Part shown: positions 47,443 through 55,597 of the stretch, one piece after another
Position numbering within the stretch: position 1 is the stretch's first letter
Layout: every line of letters starts with the position of its first letter
Source: Epilithonimonas vandammei
Lineage (GTDB): Bacteria > Bacteroidota > Bacteroidia > Flavobacteriales > Weeksellaceae
DNA length: 64,000 bases
Direction: 5' to 3'
Assembly (NCBI RefSeq): GCF_003860525.1
Contig: NZ_CP034161.1
Coordinates: 2,356,001-2,420,000, forward strand
Notes under the pieces: model-generated
What the model was told of the DNA's origin: nothing
The model's database searches: none
The model's input: only the letters and a program-made list of their open reading frames with translations
Position numbers and translations under genes: made by a program

Positions 47443-47544
47443 TTATTTCCTTATCACTTTCCCGCTAATCTGCTCAGAAGAACTTTTTACCGAGTAATAA
47501 TAAATTCCCGGTTTCAAAGTACTGCCATCTACTACAAAAGCAGA
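47443..47544 (-). pseudogene. orphan type IX sorting-domain remnant
   Basis: On the minus strand, after a TGA at 47547-47545, about 33 codons read SAFVVDGSTLKPGIYYYSVK and end SGKVIRK before TAA. This is the last third of a T9SS type A sorting domain. No upstream cargo remains; the next gene upstream is LigD. Likely the leftover end of a deleted secreted-protein gene. Confidence 0.7.
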
Positions 47545-47656
47545 TCAACTGAAACAGGATGTGTTTATTCCTTGGAAACGAGGAGTGTCATTATAAATTT
47601 TAATTTTAAGGTTTTTATTTTAAAGGGCATTTCTTCTTTTTGAAGAGTGCTCTTTT

Positions 47657-50196
47657 TTATTCCTCCAGCTTCTTAATAGCTTTCAGCATATCTATTCCTT
47701 TTCCTAAAATCGGTTTGAAGATGTCGCCCTTTTCTTTGAGACGGTCTAATGAATTATGAATATTGAAGTCGGTCGGTTTAAGTCCATTTTTAACTTCTTT
47801 CCATTCTAAGGGCATAGAAACTGGTACACCATTTTTCGGTCTGAGGCTGTAAACACTCGCCAGAGTCTGTCCTCTCCTATTTTGAAGGTAATCAAGATAA
47901 ATTTTATTCTTATCTCTTTTTTGCAGGCTTCTTTCCAAAGTAGTTAAATCCGGTAATTTTTTCTGAACCATCTGCATCAATAAATGTCCAAAATTTTTGA
48001 CCTGATCATATGAGTATTTCGCATTCATTGGAATGTAAACATGGATTCCTGAACTGCCCGAAGTTTTAGGATAACCGCCAACTCCCGCAAGATCCAGAAC
48101 TTCTTTTACTGCCTGAGCTGTTTCTATTACATCCTCAAAAGAATTTTTTTCTGACGGATCAAGATCAAGAACGAGATAATCCGGATTGTCTGCTTTTTTA
48201 ATTTTGCTGGTCCATATATTCAGTTCTATACAGCCGAGATTATTAAGATAGGCCAAAGTTTCTTTATCGTTGCAAATGATATAATTGATATACTTATCGG
48301 AACTTTCTGAGAACACTTTTTGCGTTTCTATCCATTCCGGTGTCTCTTCCGCTGCATCTTTTTGAAAGAAACTCAACCCTTTTATGCCGTTAGGATATCG
48401 ATTCATAGATTGTGGTCTGTCTTTAAGATGTGGCAGAATGTATTTCGAAATGCTTTGGTAGAAGTCAATTACATCACCTTTCGTAATATCGTCTTCCGGA
48501 AAGTAGATTTTGTTTTGGTTGGTCAGTTTCAGTTCCTGCTTTCCAATTTTCTTTAATACATCATCTTTTCCCATTCTTTTTTTAGGTTCAATCTTTTTCA
48601 TATTCTCGTTTTTAGATGAATTTTCAGAATTGAATTTTACATCTTTAGAATCGATGTCATCCCGAAGCCTCAAAAAAATAGGATGTCTGTAAATATTGTC
48701 TTCTGTGAGTTCTGAAAATTTAATTTCAGCAACCAGTTCGGGTTTTATCCAAGTGGCTTTGGTATTTGTTTTTGGTGTGATTTTAAACACTGAATTTTTC
48801 GTAATTAGAGGCTGCATTTTATCGTAGATATCAGAAAGTGATTTATCATTAAAACCGCCTCCGGTATGACCGCAGAAAACCATTTCACCATTGAGATATT
48901 TCCCCAGTATCAATGCACCAAATTTTTTCCTTGAGCCTTTTGGTTCTGTAAAACCACAGATGACCGCTTCATCACTCTTGTGGATTTTGATTTTCAGCCA
49001 TTCGGAGCTACGGAGATTTTCTTTGTACAGGCTGTCTGTTTTTTTTGCTACAATTCCTTCTAATCCCATATCTTTTGCTGCTTGAAAAAAATCTTTGCCT
49101 TTTTCTAAAATATGGTCACTGTACTTGATAATCTCATTTTCTATCAAGGCATCTTTTAACAATTCCTTTCTCTGTAGATAAGATAAATTTTCTGTCGAAT
49201 GACCATTCAGCCATAACAGATCGAAAACCTGAAAGGTCAATGCAAGATTCGGATGATCACCAATCCTTTGAAGCCATTGGAAATTAGGCTTTCCTTTATC
49301 GTCATAAGCGACAATCTCACCATCAAGAATCATTGGATGTTCCTGTAAATTAAGTGAATTACTTATTTTTTTGAATTTCTGAGAAAAATCGATACCGTTT
49401 CGGGAATATAATCGGAGTTCATCTTTGCTCATATCTGCAATGGCACGATAACCATCCCATTTGATCTCAAATGCCCAATCTTTGTCATCAAATGCTTTGT
49501 CAGAGACTTTGCAAAGCATAGGTTTGATAAATTCTGAAAGTTTTTTTTCACCGGATAGCGCAGGTGCATAGTTTTTATAATGCTTCAGACTTTCGGTGGA
49601 AGTATTTTTTTTTTACTCTCTTTCTCTTCGAGATAAGCGGTTACTTTGGATGTTTTTAAAGTATGCTCTTCGGCATCATAATCTTCACTAACAGCAAATT
49701 TATCTTTATGTTTGATAAGCAACCACGCATTTTCGTCTTTAGAATTTTTGATTTTCACTAATGCAAATTCTCCCTTTAGTTTTTTACCGTGAAGAATGAA
49801 TTTCAAGGATTGTTTATGAAGTTCCGCTCTCATAATCAGATCATCAGTCTTACCCTTTACTTTTTCGATGGGCTCATAAGTTCCCTCATCCCAGATCTCG
49901 ACTTCACCGGCGCCATAATTTCCTTTTGGAATCGAGCCTTCAAATGTTCTATACGAATATGGATGATCTTCTACCATCATTGCCAATCGCTTGTCAGAAG
50001 GATTCAATGACGGACCTTTTGGAACTGCCCAACTTTTTAAAACACCTTCCATCTCAAGACGAAAGTCATAATGAAGCCTTGATGCAGCGTGCCTTTGAAT
50101 AACAAATTTCATTTTCTTGCCACTCGCTTTTTCTTTACCTTCAGGCTCAGAGGTTTCTTTGAAATTTCGTTTTTTATTATAATCTTCTAAAGCCAT
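47657..50196 (-). pseudogene. ligD: ATP-dependent DNA ligase D (PE-LIG-POL), frameshifted at an A10 tract
   Basis: Multidomain NHEJ ligase. The N-terminal 3'-phosphoesterase (50196 to about 49640; RHAASRLHYDFRLEMEG, KGNYGAGEVEIWD) is followed by the ligase (EIKWDGYRAI, nucleotidyl Lys; from about 49519) and the polymerase/primase (YLVLDLDPSEKN, catalytic Asp pair; about 48600-47660). The first frame stops at 49585 (ending KKKILPPKV), while the next frame carries NTSTESLKHYKN through LSEFIKPMLCKVSD into the ligase. One extra A in the A10 run (T10 at 49605-49614, plus strand) restores an 846-residue protein. The 2540-bp span is one short of a codon multiple. Read literally, the window gives separate PE (203 aa) and LIG-POL (620 aa) proteins. 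It is preceded by ku. Confidence 0.9.
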
Positions 50197-50212
50197 TTTT
50201 AATTTTTTAAAA

Positions 50213-50992
50213 TTATCCTGCTTTCTTCTTGCCTTTTTCCAGACTGGCTTTCAGCATTGCCATCAAATCTGTTGCTTTACCTTCTGGTTCTTTGACGGCA
50301 GCTAGTTTTATTTTTTTACCTTTTGCTTTTTGTTTGATTATTTTCAAAAGGTCTGCGTTGTAAGTATCTTTATATTTTGTAGGTTCAAAAGTCGTTGCCA
50401 AAGATTTAATCAGCTGTTCTGCCATTTTCAATTCGGCAGGTTTTGGAGTACTTCCTGCAGGAATTTTGAGGTCTTCGTAACTTCTCATCTCTTCAGGATA
50501 ACGCATTCTATTGACCATTAAAATCTTATCTTCATAAGGACGAACAAGGCAGAGAATCTCTCTTTCTCTCAGTATGAAAGAACCAATGCCTGCCATTTTA
50601 GTTTTGGTTAAAGCCTTTAATAATAATTTATAAGCACCTTCTCCATTCTTTTGAGGTTCTACAAAGTAAGGCGTCTCGAACAACGCCGGGTCTACTTCCG
50701 CCTCTTTTACAAATTGTGCGATGCTTAGAACTTTTGATTTTTCCGGACTTGCGGCTTCAAAATCTTGATCGTCAAGAACAATATATTTATCCTCTATTTT
50801 ATAACCTTTCACAATATTTTCCCAAACTACTTCTTTTCCTGTTTTTTCGTTAACACGTTTGAATCTGATGTTACTTAGATCTTTACTGTCAAGCATATCC
50901 AGATCAAGCGTGCTTGATTCCGTTGCCGAATATAATTTGATAGGAATATTAACCAGTCCGAATCCTATAGCGCCGTTCCAAATTGCTCGCAT
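50213..50992 (-). CDS. ku: Ku protein (NHEJ DNA end binding)
   Basis: 259-residue bacterial Ku homodimer subunit that threads onto double-strand break ends and recruits LigD. The N-terminus MRAIWNGAIGFGLVNIPIKL is diagnostic, with VKGYKIEDKYIVLDDQDF near 61, and a Lys-rich C-terminal tail (about 225-259) ending KKKAG, which in the family aids DNA and LigD binding. 16 bp upstream of ligD, so they form one operon. Divergent from the SDR gene. Confidence 0.95.
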   Translation of the reverse strand: MRAIWNGAIGFGLVNIPIKLYSATESSTLDLDMLDSKDLSNIRFKRVNEKTGKEVVWENIVKGYKIEDKYIVLDDQDFEAASPEKSKVLSIAQFVKEAEVDPALFETPYFVEPQKNGEGAYKLLLKALTKTKMAGIGSFILREREILCLVRPYEDKILMVNRMRYPEEMRSYEDLKIPAGSTPKPAELKMAEQLIKSLATTFEPTKYKDTYNADLLKIIKQKAKGKKIKLAAVKEPEGKATDLMAMLKASLEKGKKKAG

Positions 50993-51103
50993 AATGATGA
51001 TTTTAAATTAAATAAAAAATTAATCGCCTCATCTTCAATTGTGCAATAAATATTCCATCATTTTCTGTTAGCACATTATTTGTACCTGTTACGAAAAAGT
51101 AAA

Positions 51104-51967
51104 ATGCAAAAGCAGACTAAAAAAAAGATAAGACCTCAACAAAAACAACAGCGCCCCGGATTGGAAAAGAATATGAATCCCATCCCTGAGACAGATCCTA
51201 TTAAATATCCGAAAGAAGGAAAATTAAAAGGTAAAGTCGCTTTGATCACAGGTGGTGACAGCGGCATCGGAAAAGCGACAGCTTTACTTTTCGCCAAAGA
51301 GGGTGCTGATATTGTAATTGCATATCTTAGCGAGACGAAAGATGCCAAACAGACGCAGAAAGAAGTCGAGAGCTATTCTAGGAAATGCACTTTAATCAAA
51401 GGAGATCTGGGAAAAGAAAATCACTGTAAAAAGGTTATCGAAACAGCCATAAAGAACCATAAAAAAATCGATATTATTGTCAATAATGCCGGATTACATT
51501 GGGAAGCAGAATCCATAGAAGATATATCAACAGAGCAGTTATCAAAAACTTTTCAAAATAACTTTTTCTCTTATTTCTGGATTACAAAATATGCAATGCC
51601 TTACCTGAAAAAAGGTGCGAGTATTATCAACACATCTTCTGTAACAGCCTACAGAGGTAGCCCGAAACTCATTGATTATTCTGCTACGAAAGGGGCTATT
51701 ATTTCTTTTACCAGAAGTCTTTCGGCCAATCTTATCGAAAAAGGAATTCGGGTGAATGCTGTAGCTCCCGGCCCCATATGGACACCTTTGATTTCATCTT
51801 CATTCAAACCGAAAAAAAATTCAGAATTCGGAAGCGACTCTCCAATGAAACGTGCCGGAATGCCAAATGAAGTCGCACCAAGCTTCCTTTTTCTGGCCAC
51901 TGATGACTCTAGTTTCATTTCAGGACAGGTCTTGCATCCAAATGGCGGGGAAATTGTTAATGGATAA
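51104..51967 (+). CDS. SDR family oxidoreductase (general-stress type)
   Basis: 287 residues from the ATG at 51104 (a TTG at 51080 is less likely). Long Lys/Gln-rich N-terminus, then ALITGGDSGIGKATALLFAKEG (cofactor glycine motif, about 45-66), NNAGLHW near 128, Ser in INTSSVTAYRG and catalytic YSATKGA near 203, SGQVLHPNGGEIVNG at the end. Matches the YdaD/YhdF-like stress SDRs with extended N-termini. Followed by a stress-type split-barrel protein; both sit between the NHEJ and ligase-associated repair genes. Confidence 0.9.
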   Translation: MQKQTKKKIRPQQKQQRPGLEKNMNPIPETDPIKYPKEGKLKGKVALITGGDSGIGKATALLFAKEGADIVIAYLSETKDAKQTQKEVESYSRKCTLIKGDLGKENHCKKVIETAIKNHKKIDIIVNNAGLHWEAESIEDISTEQLSKTFQNNFFSYFWITKYAMPYLKKGASIINTSSVTAYRGSPKLIDYSATKGAIISFTRSLSANLIEKGIRVNAVAPGPIWTPLISSSFKPKKNSEFGSDSPMKRAGMPNEVAPSFLFLATDDSSFISGQVLHPNGGEIVNG

Positions 51968-52003
51968 ATCGTAATAAGTTATAGCATCAAAAATCAAAAT
52001 AAT

Positions 52004-52510
52004 ATGTCAACAGAAAATCTTACCAATCAAGAAGCAGTAAAAAAAATCAAAGAACTATCCGAAAAAGCCAGAATTTGCATGTTTTGTACAGAGTTGGATC
52101 GATTACCTCTCAACTCGAGACCAATGTCATTGCAGGAAACCGATGAAAGCGGAAATCTTTGGTTTATCAGCAGCGAAACCAGCAATAAAAATTTTGAAAT
52201 CAAGGAAGACAACCGCGTTCAGTTGTATTTTATGAGCAATAGCGACTCGGAGTATCTGTCGGTTTATGGAAATGCACATATCTATAAAGATAAAGCAACA
52301 ATTGAGGACAAATGGTCACCAATGGCGAATGCTTGGTTCGACGGAAAAAATGACCCCAATGTGTCTATCATCCGAGTGGAACCTAAAGAAACTTATTACT
52401 GGGACACTAAAGCAGGAAAATTAGTCAGCTTGTTAAGTTTCGCTGCCGCGGCAATTACCGGAAACAAAACAGATAATTCTGACGGCGTTGAAGGAACTGC
52501 AACAGTTTAA
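52004..52510 (+). CDS. pyridoxamine 5'-phosphate oxidase-like (general stress) protein
   Basis: 168 residues of the FMN-binding split-barrel fold, general stress protein 26 type (RICMFCTELDRLPLNSRPMS, GNLWFISSETSNKNFEIKED, YLSVYGNAHIYKD, YYWDTKAGKLVSLLSFAAAA). It probably binds a flavin; enzymatic role unknown. 36 bp after the SDR gene, probably cotranscribed. Confidence 0.88.
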   Translation: MSTENLTNQEAVKKIKELSEKARICMFCTELDRLPLNSRPMSLQETDESGNLWFISSETSNKNFEIKEDNRVQLYFMSNSDSEYLSVYGNAHIYKDKATIEDKWSPMANAWFDGKNDPNVSIIRVEPKETYYWDTKAGKLVSLLSFAAAAITGNKTDNSDGVEGTATV

Positions 52511-52621
52511 ATAAAAAATTTAAATCATATAAAATCTCTGGCAACATTTTGCTGGAGATTTTCGTTTAAAATAAATTGGTCAGTTTTTTGAATAGTCTCA
52601 AAAACATCAATTTTATTATTC

Positions 52622-53638
52622 GTGAAACTCATCACATTCACAAACAAAGGCATTTATTGTCCGCAGGGAAAATTTTACATCGATCCGTGGCGACCTGTTG
52701 ATTTGGCGGTTATTACGCACGGTCACGCCGATCACGCCCGTTGGGGAATGAAAAAATACCTTTGTCATCATTTTACAAAACCGATTTTGCACAAAAGAAT
52801 TAGCGAAGATATCGAATGTCAAAGTGTGGAATATGGCGAAATCATCAATATCAATGGTGTAAAAGTTTCACTTCATCCTGCAGGTCACATTATCGGTTCG
52901 GCTCAGATTCGGTTGGAATATAAAGGTTATGTAAGTGTAATTTCTGGAGACTACAAAGTTCAGGATGATGGGTTGAGTACGCCTTTTGAATTGATAAAAT
53001 GCAATGAATTTGTTACAGAAAGCACTTTTGGACTTCCGATTTACAACTGGCTTGAAGTGGATGATTTGAATAAAAAAATGCAAAATTGGGTTTTAAGAAA
53101 TAAAGAAACCCAGAAAACATCTGTATTCATCGGTTATTCTTTGGGTAAAGCTCAACGAATTATGAAAGCAGTGGAAGGTCTTGGAAAAATCCACGTTCAT
53201 TACTCTATCGGAAAACTCAACGAAGCTTTTGAAAACGTCGGAATCACACTTCCCGACTACGAAATTCCTGATTTTCGGGAATCTGTAAAGCATTTACAAG
53301 ATGAAATTGTCATCGTTCCGCCTGCTTTATTGGACTCCAATGTGATTAAAAAAATTCCCAATCCTGCAACGGCAATTTGTTCGGGTTGGATGCAGGTTCG
53401 TGGTGCAAGACGATGGCGAAGTGCAGATGCAGGCTTCCCAATGAGCGATCACGCCGATTGGAAAGGTCTTTTACAAGCCATAAAAGCAACAGAAGCTGAA
53501 ATCGTACACGTTACGCACGGACAAACCGAAGTTTTCTCAAAATATTTAAACGAAATCGGAATCAAATCTGATGTTGTGGAAACATTGTATGGCGATGATG
53601 ACGAGGAGGAAAAAGAAAAGGAAATTATAAAAGAATAA
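52622..53638 (+). CDS. ligase-associated DNA exonuclease (metallo-beta-lactamase fold)
   Basis: 338-residue MBL/beta-CASP nuclease of the SNM1/Artemis-like group found next to ATP-dependent ligases. Metal site THGHADHARWG (HxHxDH, about 36-46), HPAGHIIGSAQ near 83, SGDYKVQDDG near 104, and later SDHADWKGLL and HVTHGQTEVF. First gene of the exonuclease-ligase-helicase-PdeM set, predicted to trim DNA ends before sealing. The C-terminus is acidic/Lys-rich. A repeat-filled gap separates it from the ligase. Confidence 0.93.
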   Translation: MKLITFTNKGIYCPQGKFYIDPWRPVDLAVITHGHADHARWGMKKYLCHHFTKPILHKRISEDIECQSVEYGEIININGVKVSLHPAGHIIGSAQIRLEYKGYVSVISGDYKVQDDGLSTPFELIKCNEFVTESTFGLPIYNWLEVDDLNKKMQNWVLRNKETQKTSVFIGYSLGKAQRIMKAVEGLGKIHVHYSIGKLNEAFENVGITLPDYEIPDFRESVKHLQDEIVIVPPALLDSNVIKKIPNPATAICSGWMQVRGARRWRSADAGFPMSDHADWKGLLQAIKATEAEIVHVTHGQTEVFSKYLNEIGIKSDVVETLYGDDDEEEKEKEIIKE

Positions 53639-53659
53639 GATTAAAACAATTCTTGAAAA

Positions 53660-53735
53660 GTTCCGTAGGAACGTCCTGTTAATAGAATTAAAAAAACAAT
53701 AACAAAGCGAAGCTCCGTAGGAGCGACCTGTTAAT
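53660..53735. repeat. two direct copies of a palindromic CCGTAGG repeat
   Basis: GTTCCGTAGGAACGTCCTGT (53660-53679) and GCTCCGTAGGAGCGACCTGT (53712-53731), each followed by TAAT. The palindromic stem is kept by a compensatory T:A to C:G change, implying selection on structure or a shared mobile origin. Confidence 0.7.
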
Positions 53736-53762
53736 CACAGAATAGAAAACAGCGAATCTCTC

Positions 53763-53878
53763 GCAGCCCGACTTGAGTGGAAATCCTTTTTTTTGCTGAA
53801 CTAAAATTTTAATTTAATCTGAAAACGTCTTGCAAAAAAAAGATTGGGAACGAAAGGCGGAAATAGCTGCCCAAATAA
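53763..53878. repeat. AGCCCGACTTGAGTGG...AGCTGCCCAAATAA repeat, copy 1
   Basis: About 116 bp between the exonuclease and ligase genes. Its ends match, inverted, the element at 58067-58153. Non-coding. Confidence 0.65.
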
Positions 53879-53888
53879 ACAATAAAAA

Positions 53889-55469
53889 ATGAAACATTTC
53901 GCAGAACTCATCAACGCTCTCGAAAGCACCAACAAAACCAACGCAAAAATCGATGCCATCATCGATTATTTGGAACGTGCGCCAGATGAAGACAAAGTGT
54001 GGTTCATCGCCCTGTTTGCAGGCAAAAGACCGAAGCGAAATGTAAACACCAATTATATGAAAGAATGGGCGTTGGAAATTACCCAATTGCCTTTTTGGCT
54101 TTTTCAAGAAAGCTATTCTTCAGTCGGAGATTTGGGTGAAACTTTGTCACTCGTTCTTCCGCCACCCACCGAAAAAATCGATAAATATTTGTCTGAATGG
54201 ATGAATGAAATCATCGGTTTAAAAGAAAAATCAGAGGCAGAAAAAAAAGATTTTGTTTTAAATTCCTGGAACGGTTTGGATTACACGGAACGTTTGATTT
54301 TCAATAAATTATTAGGCGGAAGTTTCAGAATTGGAGTCTCAGATAAAACTTTAATTAATGCTTTAACGAAATTTTCCAATCAAGAATCGAGTGCTTTAAC
54401 ACATAGTTTGATGGGAAAATGGCAACCCGAAAATACGTCTTTCAAAGAGTTGATTTCGGCAGAAAATATCAATCCCGACAATTCAAAACCTTATCCGTTT
54501 TATCTGGCTTATCCTCTGGAAAAAGATTTGGATGACTTAGGAAACCCCAATGAATGGCAGATTGAATATAAATGGGATGGAATTCGTGGACAAATTATCC
54601 GCAGAAATGACGAAGTTTTTATCTGGTCAAGAGGTGAAGAACTGATTACGGAACAGTTTCCTGAAATCAAAGAAGTCGTTCAGAATATGAAAGGAAACTT
54701 TGTTCTGGATGGAGAAATTCTAGCGGTAAAAGACAATCAGGTTTTGAATTTTAATGAACTACAGAAACGCCTCAACAGAAAAACTTTAACGAAGAAAATG
54801 CTTTTGGAAATTCCGATTCAGGTATTTGCGTATGATTTACTGGAATTGGAAGGAAATGATTTGCGTGAAAAACCAATCTCATCAAGACGGGCGATGTTGG
54901 AAGAATTGTTATTAAATGAAAATCCCGAAAACATCAAACTTTCCGAGCTTATTGAATTTGAAAACTGGGAAGATTTAAATACAATCAGAGAAAATTCCAG
55001 AGAAATCAACAGTGAAGGTTTGATGCTGAAACAGAAAAATTCATACTACCATTCCGGACGAAAAAAAGGCGATTGGTGGAAATGGAAAATCGATCCGCTC
55101 ACAATTGACGCCGTTCTCATCTACGCTCAGAAAGGAAGTGGACGACGAAGCGCCTATTACACCGATTACACTTTTGCCGTGAAAAATGAAGATAAATTAG
55201 TCACGATTGCCAAGGCGTATTCCGGTTTAACGGACAAAGAAATAATGGAAGTCAGCAAGTTTGTCAACAAAAATGCGATTGAAAAATTTGGCCCCGTCCG
55301 AACCATAAAACCCGAGTTGGTTTTTGAAATTGCCTTCGAAGGAATTGGTTTCAGCAACCGTCACAAAAGTGGTGTTGCGCTACGTTTTCCAAGAATTGTA
55401 AGATGGAGAAAAGATAAAAAAGTGGATGAAATTGATGATTTGGAAGAGATTAAGAAATTGATACAGTAA
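53889..55469 (+). CDS. ATP-dependent DNA ligase (LigC/LigB-like)
   Basis: 526-residue ligase: N-terminal helical domain (about 1-190), nucleotidyltransferase with adenylated Lys in EYKWDGIRGQII (about 229-240), then VLDGEILAV, GLMLKQKNSYYHSGRKKGDWWKW (motifs IV-V), OB domain to the end (GPVRTIKPELVFEIAFEGIG). It is independent of LigD and part of the ligase-associated cassette with MBL exonuclease, Lhr-type helicase and PdeM. Role in repair of damaged DNA ends is inferred from family context. Confidence 0.94.
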   Translation: MKHFAELINALESTNKTNAKIDAIIDYLERAPDEDKVWFIALFAGKRPKRNVNTNYMKEWALEITQLPFWLFQESYSSVGDLGETLSLVLPPPTEKIDKYLSEWMNEIIGLKEKSEAEKKDFVLNSWNGLDYTERLIFNKLLGGSFRIGVSDKTLINALTKFSNQESSALTHSLMGKWQPENTSFKELISAENINPDNSKPYPFYLAYPLEKDLDDLGNPNEWQIEYKWDGIRGQIIRRNDEVFIWSRGEELITEQFPEIKEVVQNMKGNFVLDGEILAVKDNQVLNFNELQKRLNRKTLTKKMLLEIPIQVFAYDLLELEGNDLREKPISSRRAMLEELLLNENPENIKLSELIEFENWEDLNTIRENSREINSEGLMLKQKNSYYHSGRKKGDWWKWKIDPLTIDAVLIYAQKGSGRRSAYYTDYTFAVKNEDKLVTIAKAYSGLTDKEIMEVSKFVNKNAIEKFGPVRTIKPELVFEIAFEGIGFSNRHKSGVALRFPRIVRWRKDKKVDEIDDLEEIKKLIQ

Positions 55470-55478
55470 AAAATATAA

Positions 55479-55597
55479 ACCGCAAAAGTCACAAAAGCTA
55501 AAGTTTAAAATAATTCTGCTGAAAGTTCAAAAAGAATAGCGCTTTTTTGAACTTTTGAATAACTAAAATGCATTAAATCTTTTGTGACTTTTGTGGT
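55479..55597. repeat. 119-bp inverted-repeat element, second copy
   Basis: Arms ACCGCAAAAGTCACAAAAG (55479-55497) and CTTTTGTGACTTTTGTGGT (55579-55597), one mismatch; core unrelated to the 30269 copy. The right arm touches the 5' end of the helicase frame. Confidence 0.75.
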
